This document shows positions 20,541 through 32,017 of a stretch of DNA of 64,000 bases, one piece after another. The notes beneath the pieces were generated by a model. It was not told the DNA's origin, ran no database searches, and saw nothing but the letters and a program-made list of their open reading frames with translations. The DNA is from Calamus simplicifolius (taxonomy: Eukaryota; Streptophyta; Magnoliopsida; Arecales; Arecaceae). Made by a program: the position numbers and the translations under genes. Every line of letters begins with the position of its first letter. Position 1 is the stretch's first letter. The stretch is taken from the NCBI GenBank assembly GCA_900491605.1, contig UESW01000052.1:1-64000 (forward strand), in the 5' to 3' direction.

Positions 20541-22690
20541 CTATGGCTCGGTGGGCCCTGGTCCTTCCTCGACGCCATCCCTCCCTGGCTCCTCTTCTTC
20601 GTTGGGATCTCCGAGCTGAATGTCTTCAAGTCCAGCGATCTTGAAGACCGAGGATACCTTCTCTTTGCAGTGCTCGAAGCCCTTGAAGTACGCATGAGTG
20701 CCGCCTCATTCACCTCCTCAACAAAATTGGTGGAGCCTTTGATTGCTCCACGGCCTCTCGAGCCTGGGCCTTGGCGTTGGTCATCCTCTCCAACCTTTTC
20801 TGCAGAAGATCGGGCCTCCGCCTCCACGAGGGCAACCTTTTCTGTGGTAGCTCGGGCCTCCGCCTCGGCCTTTTTGGCCCGCTCTTCAGAATCACCCAGC
20901 TTGAGGGTGACATCCTCCAACTTCTCTTCAATAGGCCTTAGCCTCGCCATGGCCTCCTCCAACTTGGCCTCTGTGGCCCTCACACGCTCGAATTCGTCCC
21001 TAGCCTTACTCTTGGCCTCTTCAAACTACGCTTCCAAACTGCGGTTCTCCTCCCAAGCATACCAAAGTTCATTGGCCATTGCTGCCTCTCGGGCTCGAAC
21101 TTTAGCCAACTCCTTTCCCGCATCGTCAGGCCGAGCTTTAGCGGCGGTCGCTTCCCTCTGGGCGAGACCACAATTATTGGCGGTTTGAAGGCAGGCATCT
21201 CGAAGGGTGAAGATGTCATTCGTCGTCTGCAAAGATCAATATGTCAATTAAAGCCCAAGTCGAGTCAGAATAAAGAAGGACAACACAAAGATGCTTACCT
21301 GAAGCACGTAAATGTACAAGATGTCGAAGACATCGGTGATTGATCGATGGCGGAGCTCTTCCCGGAACTAAGTGAGGTGGACGCGCTCTCGCAGGCACTC
21401 TGCCAATCAACCGCTGTTCATCGCCGAGAGCCTCGATGGCGGTGCTCATGGGCATGCCCCCATGGCAGCATCAAGGGCGGTCTCTTGGTCGAGCATCGGC
21501 GGAGCTGTCAGCGTTGCCCCGCCCTCAGCCTCCATCCCCACCTCTGGCCTCCAGGACGGCCTCCTCCGCCCTTGGCTCTGCGGCAACCAGAGGCTCGTCC
21601 CTCGTTTGCTTTGGCGGAGCCGGCTGGCTATCCCTCTTCAGCTCTGCCTCAACCCCGGCGGGGGTATCCCCCCTATCGACACCTCGGCCAGGGCGCTCTC
21701 TCCTCTCGGCTCCCCCACGGGCACAGCCTCAGTAGGAACCGCGGGGGCTTGTGTCGGCTCACCCTGAACCTCCCGGTGAGGCCTCTTCGAAGCTAGCCTC
21801 ACCATGTCACCAATGGCCTCCCTCCTCCTCTGAGCGCCCGCCCTCAGCTGCTCGGATGAAATCCTCATTACTGCGCAAGAGATAAAGGTAAAAAAAAGGA
21901 GTATTGCGCTCATCGGACACCAGTGACACGCCGGCCTCGCGGAGATTCGTTTCAGATAGCAGCTCCCAACAAGAAGGAATTTGGGAAGACACCAATAGGT
22001 TAAAAATCTCTCGATCCCTATCATCCACAGTTGAATTTCTATTCGGATTGACATCGGGACTACCCCAGCCCATCCTCACCCCGTCTAGGAGGGCAAAGAA
22101 GAAACAGGATTTCCATCCCTTAATCTTGGAGGGCAGGTCAAGTTTTAAGGCTCTTTGAGGTCTAGAGGTGAAGATCCACCACCCACCTCATTATGGTGTC
22201 AGAGTTTATACAAAGCCCAAAACAGGAAAACCCGGGCAGCCAAGCCATGGAAGTGGCAGAGTACAATAAAGGCACAGATGATCCGAATGAAATTTGGAAT
22301 CAACTGTGCCAGGACAAGGTCATACCTATCTAGAAGATTAAGAATGAAAGGATAGAAAGGAAGGCAGAGTCTACTCTTAAAAAATTACTCATAAAGGCAA
22401 CTCCACTGGATCGACTGGAAGTCACCCTGTCATCAGGCTCGAGAACAGATAGGTGGATGTTCTCAGGGACCCCATACCTAACCCTAAGGCTCTCTACTTC
22501 CTCGAAAGATATTGTGGAGGCGATCCCCTCTGAACCAGCCGAACTAGAGGTGATGACCGGAGTGGGTGCCAAACGAACTAGTGGTGGTGGAGAAACCCTA
22601 GGTAATGCTTGAGCCACGGTCGCCAAGCGATCGTGGATGGAGATACCACCGGCTGCCTGATGCCGTGCCAGGGAACCTCATCCTCAGAAG
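20541..22690 (-). pseudogene. Antisense gene of Tat element: gypsy-type-transposon domain plus coiled coil
   Basis: Opposite to pol, this spliced gene starts near 22690-22660 and ends at a TAG at 20541-20543. The N-terminal part reads STISFEEVESLRVRYGVPE and, after frameshifts, a LIPNFIRIICAF-like segment, resembling the family named 'putative gypsy type transposon' (PF04195). Then come GVRMGWGSPDVNPNRNST, RDREIFNLLVSSQIPSCWEL, an Ala/Pro/Glu-rich linker and, after a 72-base intron (21227-21298), a coiled coil (RATEAKLEEAMARLRPIEEK onward). The last 40 codons are open and acidic, ending EEGPGPTEP. One stop inside the coiled coil (LEA-stop-FEEAK) is shared with copy 2. A function is not known; antisense genes are reported in some Tat elements. 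Confidence 0.7.
21227..21298 (-). other. Spliceosomal intron in the antisense gene
   Basis: On the minus strand the 72 bases start GTAAGC after CTTCAG and end TTTGCAG, with CTGACTC and TTGACAT as possible branch sites. Removing it joins ILYIYVLQ to a TNDIFTLRDACLQTANNC frame. The identical intron is at 47768-47839 in copy 2. Confidence 0.75.
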
Positions 22691-23067
22691 GATAAACCAA
22701 GGGCCTCTTATCCATCCTAATGGTACGAGAGCCCATGGGGGGAGTAAAACAAAGAAGAAGAAAGCAAGAAGAAACCCTAAGGCTCGGGACTCAAGAGGCG
22801 AAGGGAGCACGGAAAGAGTACTAAAGGCGTGAAAGGCCCGAAGGGATGGACTGGACAATTTTAATACGCAATTTTTGAATCGTCCAGCCTGATACAGTGC
22901 CACGTGGATGCCCATAAGTGGAGGCAATGTTCAGTTGTCAAAGGATCCTTCGCCGCTCGAAATACAATGCTTTGGTAACTCACGGGAAGATGTGATCCGC
23001 GGCTAATGATGGGACATTGGTGATGGTGATCCAATAATGATGCTTCTCTTTTTCGTCACTCAAGAAA
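22691..23067. other. Region upstream of the antisense gene within the Tat element
   Basis: No pol-sense gene is seen here. Relative to the antisense gene this is its 5' flank: a CT-rich leader on the minus strand (complement of AAGAAGAAAGCAAG near 22755) and a CCACGTGG-type G-box (22902-22909). Copy 2 continues from here to the polypurine tract and 3' LTR; copy 1 ends at 23067. Confidence 0.5.
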
Positions 23068-23280
23068 GTTATACGTCAGCCAAGCCAAGCATCCCTGAAC
23101 CTCTACAGAACCAAGTGTGAAAAAATTCAAATTCATGATAATCAGGCAAGATTTCAATCACATGGATCTTCGATAGCTTTAAGTGAAGGAAAAGCCAATA
23201 ATACTAAACGTGGCCTAGAACCGACAAGGCATCGAATCTCAAAGCAGCTGGCGCCTCTCGGCGGATGCCTTGACAAAGAC
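23068..23280. other. Unassigned spacer start
   Basis: Past the duplication break the sequence has no match elsewhere in the window and no long frame. It leads directly into the A-rich tract, as a retroelement or processed 3' end might, but no gene is recognised. Confidence 0.3.
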
Positions 23281-23510
<230 letters not shown>

Positions 23511-23940
23511 TTAAAAAAAAAATTAATTAATTTTAATTAATTTAATTTAATATTTAAAAAATAAAAATTAAAAATTAATTTAAAAATAAAAAAATTAATT
23601 AAAAAAAAAAAAAAATTAATTTTTAAAATTAATTTTTAAAATATATTTAAAAATTAAAAAATTAAATTAATTGAAATTAAAAAAATTAATTTAATTAATT
23701 TAATTCAACATTTTAAAAAAATTTTAAAAAAAAAATTATTTTTTAAAAAATTAAATTTTAAATTAATTTAATTAATTTAATATTTAAAAATTAATTTAAT
23801 TAATTTAAAAATTATTTTTTAAAATTAAATTAAAATTAAAAATTAATTTTAAAATTAAATAAAAAATAAAAAATATTTTTTAAAATTAATTTACTTTTTA
23901 ATTTAATTTTTAATTTAATTTTTTTAAATTAATTTAATTG
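23511..23940. repeat. Low-complexity TTAATTTAA region
   Basis: About 430 bases made almost only of A and T in the words TTAATTTAA and TTTTTAAAA, continuing from the poly(A) tract. Confidence 0.9.
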
Positions 23941-23989
23941 TTTGCAAGAAGGGATAATTTTATTTTACAAAAGAGGCATGGGTAATTTT

Positions 23990-24147
23990 GTCAAAAGAAA
24001 AACTTATTAGATTACAACATAGCCGGTAATGTGGATAGCCACCTTCCCCTGAGGTAATGTGGATTACCACTCAAGTTGTAATCCATCCGGTGGGGCCCTT
24101 TTAAATTACCGATAATCTGGATAGATTACCTCCTATCAAACGCCCCC
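23990..24147. mobile_element. Right end of a Tourist-like MITE
   Basis: The block with GGTAATGTGGAT and ATTACCTCCTATCAAACG ends in CGCCCCC followed by TTA (24148-24150), the form of a PIF/Harbinger terminus and target site. The left terminus is not seen and may have been lost in the low-complexity stretch. Confidence 0.45.
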
Positions 24148-24450
24148 TTAGTTTATGTTGTTCTGTACGATGATCGAGATGGAATAATGATAATTTATTC
24201 CAACTAATTTTTTTTTATTAGCTGTTTACTTTCTCCCCCTAATGTTGGAAAAATAGACTCATCAAAATGACAATCGGCAATGATAATTCATTCTCCCCCT
24301 AAGTTCATGTTGTTCTGTACAAGGATCGAGATGGAACAATGGTAATTCATTCCAACTAATTTCTTTTACTAGCTGTTTATTTTCTCCCCCTAATGTTGGA
24401 AAAATAGACTCATCAAAATGACAATCGGCAAAACGTGACGTAAATAAATT
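24148..24450. repeat. 152-base tandem duplication in copia pol relic
   Basis: The segment starting GTTTATGTTGTTCTGTAC (24151) is repeated from 24303 with a few substitutions. Both halves encode, on the minus strand, the post-integrase stretch with FADCHFDES-like residues. Confidence 0.8.
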
Positions 24451-26540
24451 TCATATAGATGGTTCAATATATTTAATTATAGATGAAGATTCATACCCAA
24501 CATATATCCCTAACCTCCTTAAGGTCCCATCTTAGTGCGTTGTGGTGGAGCAATTGGAACATAAACCGCACATCCAAAAATTCTTAGATAAGAAATATTT
24601 AGTTCCTGACCATAAACCAATTATAACAGAAAGAAATCATCATGATAATTCGTTGGCTTGATGTGAATAAGTGCTGTTGCATATAAAATAACATGTCACC
24701 ATATAGACAAATGAAGTTTTGCTTTCATAAGTAATGGTCTTGCAATTAGTTGGATCTGTTTGATAAGCGATTCCGCAAGACCATTTTAAGTATGAACATA
24801 TGCTACGGAATGTTCAACAATGATTTCAATAGCAGTACAATAATCATTGAATGCCTGAAAAGTAATTTTACCAGCTAGTAGTCTTACAAACGCCAGGTTG
24901 TGAGTAGATAATAAGCATACATATGACCATCTAGTTGAAGCATCAATTAAAACCATGAAGGTCCACTTGGTAGGTGAATAGGTCCACAAATATCACCATG
25001 TATGTATTCCAGAAATCCAAGAAATTCAGTCTTGATTTTAGCCGTTAATGGCCTAATAATTAATTTTTCTTGAGAACAAGCAGCATATAAGAATTCATTT
25101 GGTCGTAATATTTTCTGATTCTTCAATGAATGTCCACATGAATTCTCTATAATTCTTCGCATCATAATTGAACCGGGATGACCCAACCGATTATGCTAAA
25201 TTATAAAATTACTTTGATTAGTAAACTTCTGGTTTACTATAGCATATGCTTCAACTATGCTTATATTTGTATAGTAAACCATAGAAAAATGCAGGCAATT
25301 TTTCTAATACGCATTTCTTGCTTGAGATTGTACTTGTAATGCACAAATAATCAATATTGTATTCATTAGTTGTCTCAATTTGATATCCATTTATATAAAT
25401 ATCTTTAAAACTTAATAAATTTCTTTGAGACCTTTCAGAATATACGACATCATCAATTATGAATTTTATTCCTCTAGGTAAAATGGCTCTTCAAGAACCT
25501 TCAATCAATTTTGCACCACCATAAATTGTATTGATATTTGTTACCTACATTTTTAAGTAGGAGAAGCTTTTCATATCTTTAAGTATAATGTGCATTGTAG
25601 CACTGTAGGCACAAATTGTTGTTGTCGACAAAAGATCCTACTCGAGATAATTTCATTTTCTTTATGAAAAGAATGATATGTAGCGAAATATAAAATAGAA
25701 TACAAGGCATATAAAGGCATAAAAACTAAAAGTTACATTTCATCATTGCATCAACTTCTTTAAAAAAACATATGTATAATAAGACTATTTTATTGCATGG
25801 TATTATTTGATAACGTAGGCATTCTTAAAATTAACCTTATACATTCATGCTATCAATTAGACCAGCATTATTTTTTTCTAGTTGGATAAAAAAGTTCCAA
25901 ATCATCAAATCCAGTATCACAAGAGCCAGATTCAAAAACAAAATTTGTTTTCATCTTTTTTCTCATTCTTTTCAATGATTCCTGATAAAGTTCAACGAGG
26001 TGTTTTGGCATACCACAAGTACGCGACCAATGACCCTTCATTCTACAATGATAACATGAGTTATCCATCAAATTTTTACTTAAGTCCCCTTTGTATTTCC
26101 TAATTTTCTTTTTAATTTTCTTATTTTTCTCCCACTTTAAGTGATCCACGTCTGCATTCACGACCACGTCCACGACCATGCCTTTATTTAGTCGCAGATA
26201 TAGAGCCAGTTGGACGAGCTTAATAATTTTTTATTAAAAGTTTATTATTTTGTTTAGCCACAAAAAAATTAGTTCAGAATAGTTCTTAGAATCTGAATAT
26301 TTCTTAAAACCCTTTTCACGATATTACTACTATGAGCAAATTGTAAGTATAAAAAGTAGAAAAATTTTTTTTTCAATATATCCTCATTTTTTCTTCACAT
26401 AGTAATTTTTTTTTTCTTCACATATCCTTATCAGTGATTTTTTTTTCACATAATTTTAATTAAAAAATAATTCTAATTCTAAACATAGCTAAATTGTATT
26501 CAACGGTCATAATGGCTATTTTTTACTTATAATTTTATAG
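24160..26540 (-). pseudogene. Ty1/copia gag-pol relic
   Basis: Read leftward on the minus strand from about 26540: Gag fragments; a zinc knuckle CYHCRMKGHWSRTC (within 26179-25868); a decayed protease with ATMHIILKDMKSFSYL and IKFIIDDVVYSERS; a GAG-pre-integrase region, GHPGSIMMRRIIENS, at 25186 onward; the integrase start (VLIDASTRWSYVCLLSTHNL and FQAFNDYCTAIEIIVEH); and the post-integrase stretch. The order protease-integrase before RT identifies Ty1/copia. RT, RNase H and LTRs are absent. Stops and frameshifts are frequent. The Gag part is related to the relics at 9459-10311 and 35220-36075. Confidence 0.85.
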
Positions 26541-27092
26541 ATGGAGTTATGCTGGCGTTGTATGCAATGTGGGTTAACATTTTTTATGCTTTATATAGGT
26601 CCTTTGTGGACTAACATTTTTTATGCTTTACATGGATCCTTCGTGCTTTTCTTATAAAAGAGACTCCCTCATGGTATATTGGCTTCGATAGAATTGCTTC
26701 GATTACTCTCTACTCTCCAAATAATCCTCTGCTATGGGATGATCTCCAACTTACAAAGGTCCATGAATTTTAACGATGACCCTGCCTTCCTTCCGTTTGT
26801 ATAAAAAAGAAAAAAAAAAAAAAAAGCCATCATGTTTTTATGCTTGGTCTACTCGTACGATCTATCTTTCAAATTTTTAGATATAAAAACATGATAATCT
26901 CTACTTCACTATACTCTTTCCCAACTGACTTACTAGATACCCAACTAATCCTGAATGCTCCTTAAATTTAATTAAAAAATAATTTAAAATGAATTATGAA
27001 GCATACACTCCAAATATTTATACATGAAATTAAATAAATTTAAATTTTCAACCTAAACAGAAAAGTTTGGTTGTATATTGTGCAATGAAGCT
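26541..27092. other. Unassigned spacer
   Basis: No gene is recognised. A near-duplicate pair (TAACATTTTTTATGCTTTA) lies at 26575-26630. A TATA-like TTATAAAAGAG near 26650 and the following CTCC-rich sequence could be part of an LTR, but neither end is defined. A short poly(A) lies at 26805-26825. Confidence 0.3.
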
Positions 27093-27194
27093 TTAATTTA
27101 TAAAAGCATACAGAATCCCGGTGGATTCGAACCACCAACCTCTCAAGAATTGAAAGCGCCGCAGCACCTTCAAAGCCCCGAGCGCTCTTGCCAT
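27093..27194 (-). CDS. Short basic ORF, possible targeting-peptide exon
   Basis: The 33-codon frame starts in good plant context (AAATGG) and reads MARALGALKVLRRFQFLRG, an arginine-rich amphipathic stretch with no acidic residues, like a mitochondrial presequence. A GT lies at the end of the basic part (AGAG-GTTGGT), so this could be the first coding exon of a gene whose rest was lost or lies elsewhere. The tail contains a tRNA T-arm-like GGTTCGAATCC, so a tRNA relic is the alternative. The putative 5' end of a minus-strand transcript lies 3 kb to the right. I do not recognise the protein. Confidence 0.25.
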   Translation of the reverse strand: MARALGALKVLRRFQFLRGWWFESTGILYAFIN

Positions 27195-27202
27195 TTATAG
27201 AG

Positions 27203-29824
27203 CTTAGAGATCCAGAATACAACAGGGCGGACAGATTACTTTAATAAAAATATCCTCCAGCCTCATCAGCCAATATTTCACTAAAAAATTTATATCCGAA
27301 CAAATTAAGCATATGCCCTAAAAAAAAATTTTGTAAGATAAATCACCGCACGATATGCTTAGCAAACCTGAAAAGTTGCAGCATAAAAATTCGATCCACT
27401 TAAAATCAAGCAGGTTCAACTCACCTACACAAACTTCAAATTACAAGCCAACCAAAATTATTTTTCCTCAAAGTTGATTTATCAAATAATTCAGCAAAAG
27501 ACATAGCAAATTAACTAAAACCAACCGCGTCAAATATTTCAACTAGTAAAACGGCATATACCATTCAAATTCAAATTCCATCCAGAAGCTAAAACGCTGC
27601 CAACCGTGCCCACGCAATCCCTCGCAATCCAAAAGTTTAATGAGCTCGTTCATATAACGCAACCGGGCGAAAAACAAAAGATACAGCATTTAAACTGGAA
27701 AAACCCTTTCCATGAAAACAAAGAAGAAAGGTTAGGAGGCAAAAGATAAAGAGAGACAATAAATACCGGTAAAATAAGGTTGCTCTAAGTAGAAACATAA
27801 AAAGCTTCAACACACTAAAACAACCACTAAAACAAAATAAGTGCATCAGTTCAAAAAAATTAAATAACAGACGCGTCCCCAAACTATAGGAACACTTCAA
27901 TCTTAGTCGAAAAAATGATTACCATACTTATGCGTGCCATGCAAATGTATTGAAAATAATTACACATCATTCCAAAAATACTCGAGGCCTCGAAATACCA
28001 AGTAACTACTTAGGACAACACGCAGTTGAGGTTTGAATAGAAGCCTCAGCATACGTACAAGTCCCAATAAATTTGCTACGAGAATGCATCTGAGGTTGAA
28101 CAGATCTGCACGGAGGATTGCACACCAACTTCGCCCCCTCACACGTCCAGCATTCCATCCGCAGCAGGATTCCTTTTTAAAAGTAATTCAACCAACTCTG
28201 AAAAAAGTTCAAGCGTTCGTTGCATCCAATATGCAGCGACATCCAGAAAAACATCCAGCACTATGCAGCGACATCCAGAAAAACATCATCTCATAGCAAC
28301 GAATCGTCTTAAATCCAACGCAGCGACATCAAGACAATGGTGTTCCCAGAGCAAAAGAATCTTCTTGCAACCAATGACTACTACAACGAAGCAACCACCT
28401 CCAGCACCAACGATGTAACAAAACCCTGAAGAAACGCTCACCAACAGACCGACAAGTCCCCAAACAACAAGAAACTAACATTACATTCAATCTCCCTTAT
28501 ACAAAGTCAATTTCAGACAACACAACTTGACAATCATATAAGACAAATGACAAGTCCACCATTTATTTCAAAACTAAACAACACACAAAAAAAAATTCAT
28601 AATAAAAATAACGTAAAAAATAATGCAAAAATTTTCAGTAGTGCTCATTGGCGTTAATTCACAATAAATATAATGCAAAACTCTTCACTAGTTCTCATTT
28701 GGCAACGCTAGAAATTCACCTGCATGCTCCATAAGTCATAATAATAATCATGCAAGGAAGCAACACCTGGGGGCACCCCATTTGCGATTATAGATGATAA
28801 GCATAGCATCATAACAAAATAGAAGAACCCATTAAGGATAGTAACATATGAACTTATCGCACAATTGACATTAGAATAAATTGGAGGAATTGGATGAACC
28901 GAGTGAAAAAAATTACCCGAAAAGGATAATAACACGACCTTATCGCACAATTGACATTAGAATAAATTGGATGAACCGAATGAAATTAATTACCCAAAAA
29001 AACTGTCGATTGACTTCTAACTAATCATCTTAATAAATTGGAGAATATAAATTACCGAGTGAAACAAAGCCTACCAATCGATTTACTCACAGAATTATCA
29101 CTTGCGAATAATCATTTCTCACGAGATGCCTGATCATCTATAAAATTTGGTGAAATAAATTAGATCCTCTCCTTCCATATAAGGAATTTAAACGATACTA
29201 AACAGCTGTGCATATGTACCTCAGAGCTTGAAGGTTGATGACGGCAACGGTTGCTCACCCTTGGATGATTTCATAGATATACCGATCGACTCGTAGAAAC
29301 ATTTTTTAACCAAAAAAAAGGAGAAGAAAAAGAAGACAACAGAGAGGGAGAACCCGGGGAAAAAAAAACCCCGTGCGATCTCCCAAGCACGAAAAAATAA
29401 ATATTTTATTAAGATCTGGTGACCTGCCATGCGAGCGCACCCAACATGGCAAAGGTCGATGCGATAACATGCTACCGTCATGATACCAATTTCCCCTCCC
29501 TTAACTTCCATTCCATGGAGCTCTCCCTGTCTTTCCAATATTCTACATCATGGAACACAGAAACCCACCCCTCAACATCAAGTCTAATTTCACAAACTAG
29601 AGATATCATATAGAGATCTATTGATTAAGAACCTCGTTTTTTCACGATCCCGCAGTCCATCACGTTTCCAACGGACCGATCGTACAGATCTGCAAGAAAA
29701 ATAGCTAGATCTGAGACAACTTTGGTCATCTTCTCCAGATCCAAGGCTTGGTAAACAGGTGATGAACAAACTTTTCACAGCCGATTAACAAAGCGACAAA
29801 AAGAAATCACAAAAATATAGCCGT
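27203..29824. other. Spacer; possible 5' introns of a minus-strand gene
   Basis: There is no long convincing frame. On the minus strand near 29690, TTTTTCTTGCAG is a good acceptor and is followed by about 300 bases of balanced composition, which would suit a 5' untranslated exon. Two partial direct repeats are seen: TGCAGCGACATCCAGAAAAA (28231 and 28263) and a 70-base pair around CGCACAATTGACATTAG (28857 and 28936). Confidence 0.3.
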
Positions 29825-30117
29825 AGATCAGCCAGAAAAACAGGCAAAAAAAAAATCAAAACTCAAACGAGACGATAGATCGCCATAAAATAGAAGAAGA
29901 AGGAATCACCTTAAAATATAGTAGATCAGCCAGAAAAACAGGCAAAAAAAAAATCAAAACTCAAACGAGACGATAGATCGCCATAAAATAGAAGAAGAAG
30001 GAATCACCTTAAAATACAGTAGATCAGCCAGAAAAACAGGCAAAAAAAAAATCAAAACTCAAACGAGACGATAGATCGCCATAAAATAGAAGAAGAAAGA
30101 ATCACCTTAAAATATAG
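29825..30117. repeat. Three 98-base tandem repeats
   Basis: Units start with AGATCAGCCAG at 29825, 29923 and 30021. They are almost identical and end at about 30117. They lie just inside a candidate minus-strand transcription unit, probably in its first intron. Confidence 0.92.
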
Positions 30118-30179
30118 ATAAAAATATAAAAATCAATAAAACAAATATATCTACAAAATAAAACCGATGAAGGAAAGGC

Positions 30180-30372
30180 AAGAAGAAAAAACCATAACTC
30201 TCTTCTCCGAAACAATCGAAAAGAAGACGCACAACGAAAACAAAGAGAAGCCCTAGCGATGGCGGAACCAACCGGATGGCGCTAGGTATTTATTGACCGC
30301 TTTCGAGAGGATGGACGGCAAGATTAAAGCGGTGGAACTCTTGTCGCGCTTAGATGCATCCACGTGTTTGGA
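30180..30372 (-). promoter_or_regulatory. Candidate promoter and 5' leader of a minus-strand gene
   Basis: Read on the minus strand, a G-box CACGTG (30361-30366) is followed by a TATA-like AATAAATA (about 30287) and then by a leader of the plant type, CTAGGGCTTCTCTTTGTTTT, with further CT-rich sequence. The segmental duplication begins about 150 bases upstream of this promoter, so a second copy of the gene start may lie just left of the window. Confidence 0.4.
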
Positions 30373-31129
30373 TGGTATTGGTCGTGCCAGATAAGGCGGT
30401 GGTGTCAGGCATCCATCGCTGGGACGTGACTTTCTTATCTTTCCAATTGACATCGTCACAGGACCGACAGTTCCGTTGCGGGAACGGCAAGGCTGAGCGA
30501 TGGATTATCGTCCAGCCGTCCGCATATGAAATATATATGCGGAATGTGACGTGCTGTCCGAATTAGAGCGGATGTAATTCGAATATTCGATGGATGCAAA
30601 CTTTAGCAATAATTTATTCTTGGCTTGTCGGCTGGGATAAAAAAATGACGCTCTGGAATGTACGGGGCTAAGTTTTTTAACACACAAACGTTTTCCCGTC
30701 ACCAAGTTTGACTGACTGGATTCAATGAAATTTGGTGCATCCCAAACATTTGCCTATTTGAATTTACTTTTAAAGTCTAATTAATAGCTACCGGTCTCTA
30801 ATAACTAATTTATAATATTTAATAGCAAGTTAATAAATTTATTTTTTAGGTATTAACCTTTCAAAAATTAACGATTAGGATTAACTAATTAAAGAAATTG
30901 TTGAATCAACCGCTACTCTATTTTTATAATTTCTATTTTAATTTCTTAAACCTTTTATATTTGCCTATGTTCTTTGTTTTCATGTCAAATTTTTTTCCAT
31001 AAATCCTATGCCTTACAGAATAAGATTAGTTTTAGGTTAATAAAAATAACTGCTCAACGATAAAATATTATCGATATGTATAAATAAATTATATTTTTTA
31101 TTAAATAGAAAGTGCTTTAAAAATATTGT

Positions 31130-31625
31130 ATAATTGGTACATTTCATTAAAATTAAAAAAAATCATAAAATCACTATTATACCAGCTATGCGATATTATA
31201 GAGTATTGGACAATATTAAACTAATATATGAATAAATTAAATATAACAAAAATACGTATATTAAGATGGATATATGATAAAACTTTAAAATATAGAATTA
31301 AAAATAAATATATAAGAGAAATGATAGAAGTAGTCCTAATTAAAGATAAAATGAAAAAAAATCGATTATGATAGTTTGAACATATACAACGAAGACCTTT
31401 AAACGTTTTAGTTAGAAAAAATAATCTTTTATCAATTCATGATAGAATGGAGGTAGACCTAAACTAAGATGAAAAAATGATTGAAAAAAATATAATTATT
31501 TGTAATTTGAATGTCGATTTAGTCCTGAACAGTGCAGAGTGGAGGAAGCTTGTTCATGTAGCCGATCCCATGAAGGTGGAAAAACGTTTAGATGAGTTGA
31601 GTTGAGTTAAGCAGCATAGAATTAT
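31130..31625 (+). mobile_element. RTE-type LINE 3' end relic, copy 2
   Basis: Counterpart of 600-1100 with different small indels. The closing segment (GGAGGAAGCTTGTTCATGTA, then TGAGTTGAGTTGAG) is clearer here than in copy 1. Confidence 0.75.
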
Positions 31626-32017
31626 TTAGCTATCAAATAATATTTTAAATTTTTATTTATATAACTTATTTTAAATAATTAATATTATATATTATATTTA
31701 AATAAATATTTTATTTATTATTTAAATATTTTAATAGCATAGTAATAATAATTTAATTAAAAATTTATTAAAAATAATTATTAGCTGACAACAGTCAAAT
31801 TGATCAATGAGCTGAATGCTTTTTTTTCTATCTTCCGTTTTATTTTACGAAAAAAAGGGTTAGAAAATGAAACAGCAAATCCCAAGTTTGGCTTTTATAA
31901 GGGACCAAAATGATAGCTATTATAATATTAAAAGGCTCTTTACAAATTAACGATGGTTCAAAAAGGTCATTATTAAGAATTTTAATTAATAAATAGTATA
32001 TTCTAATTATAATATGT

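Larger units (their letters stand above)
1..23067. repeat. Segmental duplication, copy 1
   Basis: This stretch aligns in the same order and orientation with 30512-49619. The first matching bases are near position 6, so the true left edge probably lies outside the window. The last matching bases are at 23067 (partner 49619). The copies differ by scattered substitutions, small indels, a CACTA insertion here (3117-7837) and a hAT-like insertion in the partner (43414-44049). A roughly 80-base LTR segment present in copy 2 is missing here. The repeat may be a real tandem duplication or two haplotypes placed end to end by an assembler; the sequence alone cannot decide. Confidence 0.93.
12940..23067 (+). 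mobile_element. Ty3/gypsy Tat-type retrotransposon, 3'-truncated
   Basis: The order is LTR (12940-13863), a Gag C-terminal scrap, protease, RT, RNase H, a second RNase H of archaeal type, integrase, a 2.2 kb minisatellite and an antisense gene. The domain order and the dual RNase H place it in the Tat clade of Ty3/gypsy elements. Most of gag is missing and pol has stops and frameshifts. The element stops without a polypurine tract or 3' LTR at 23067, where the match with copy 2 also ends. The five bases before the LTR are CTATT, the same target duplication that flanks the complete copy at 38749-50736. Confidence 0.92.

Noticed and set aside
27100..27245. Functional tRNA gene on the minus strand
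   Set aside because: The T arm, D arm (GCTC...GAGC) and a possible acceptor stem can be drawn, but no standard anticodon arm with a U at position 33 could be formed, so at most it is a relic.
28033..28296. Plus-strand ORF of 87 codons rich in Arg
   Set aside because: Part of its length is a 32-base direct repeat (TGCAGCGACATCCAG), and no homologue is recognised.
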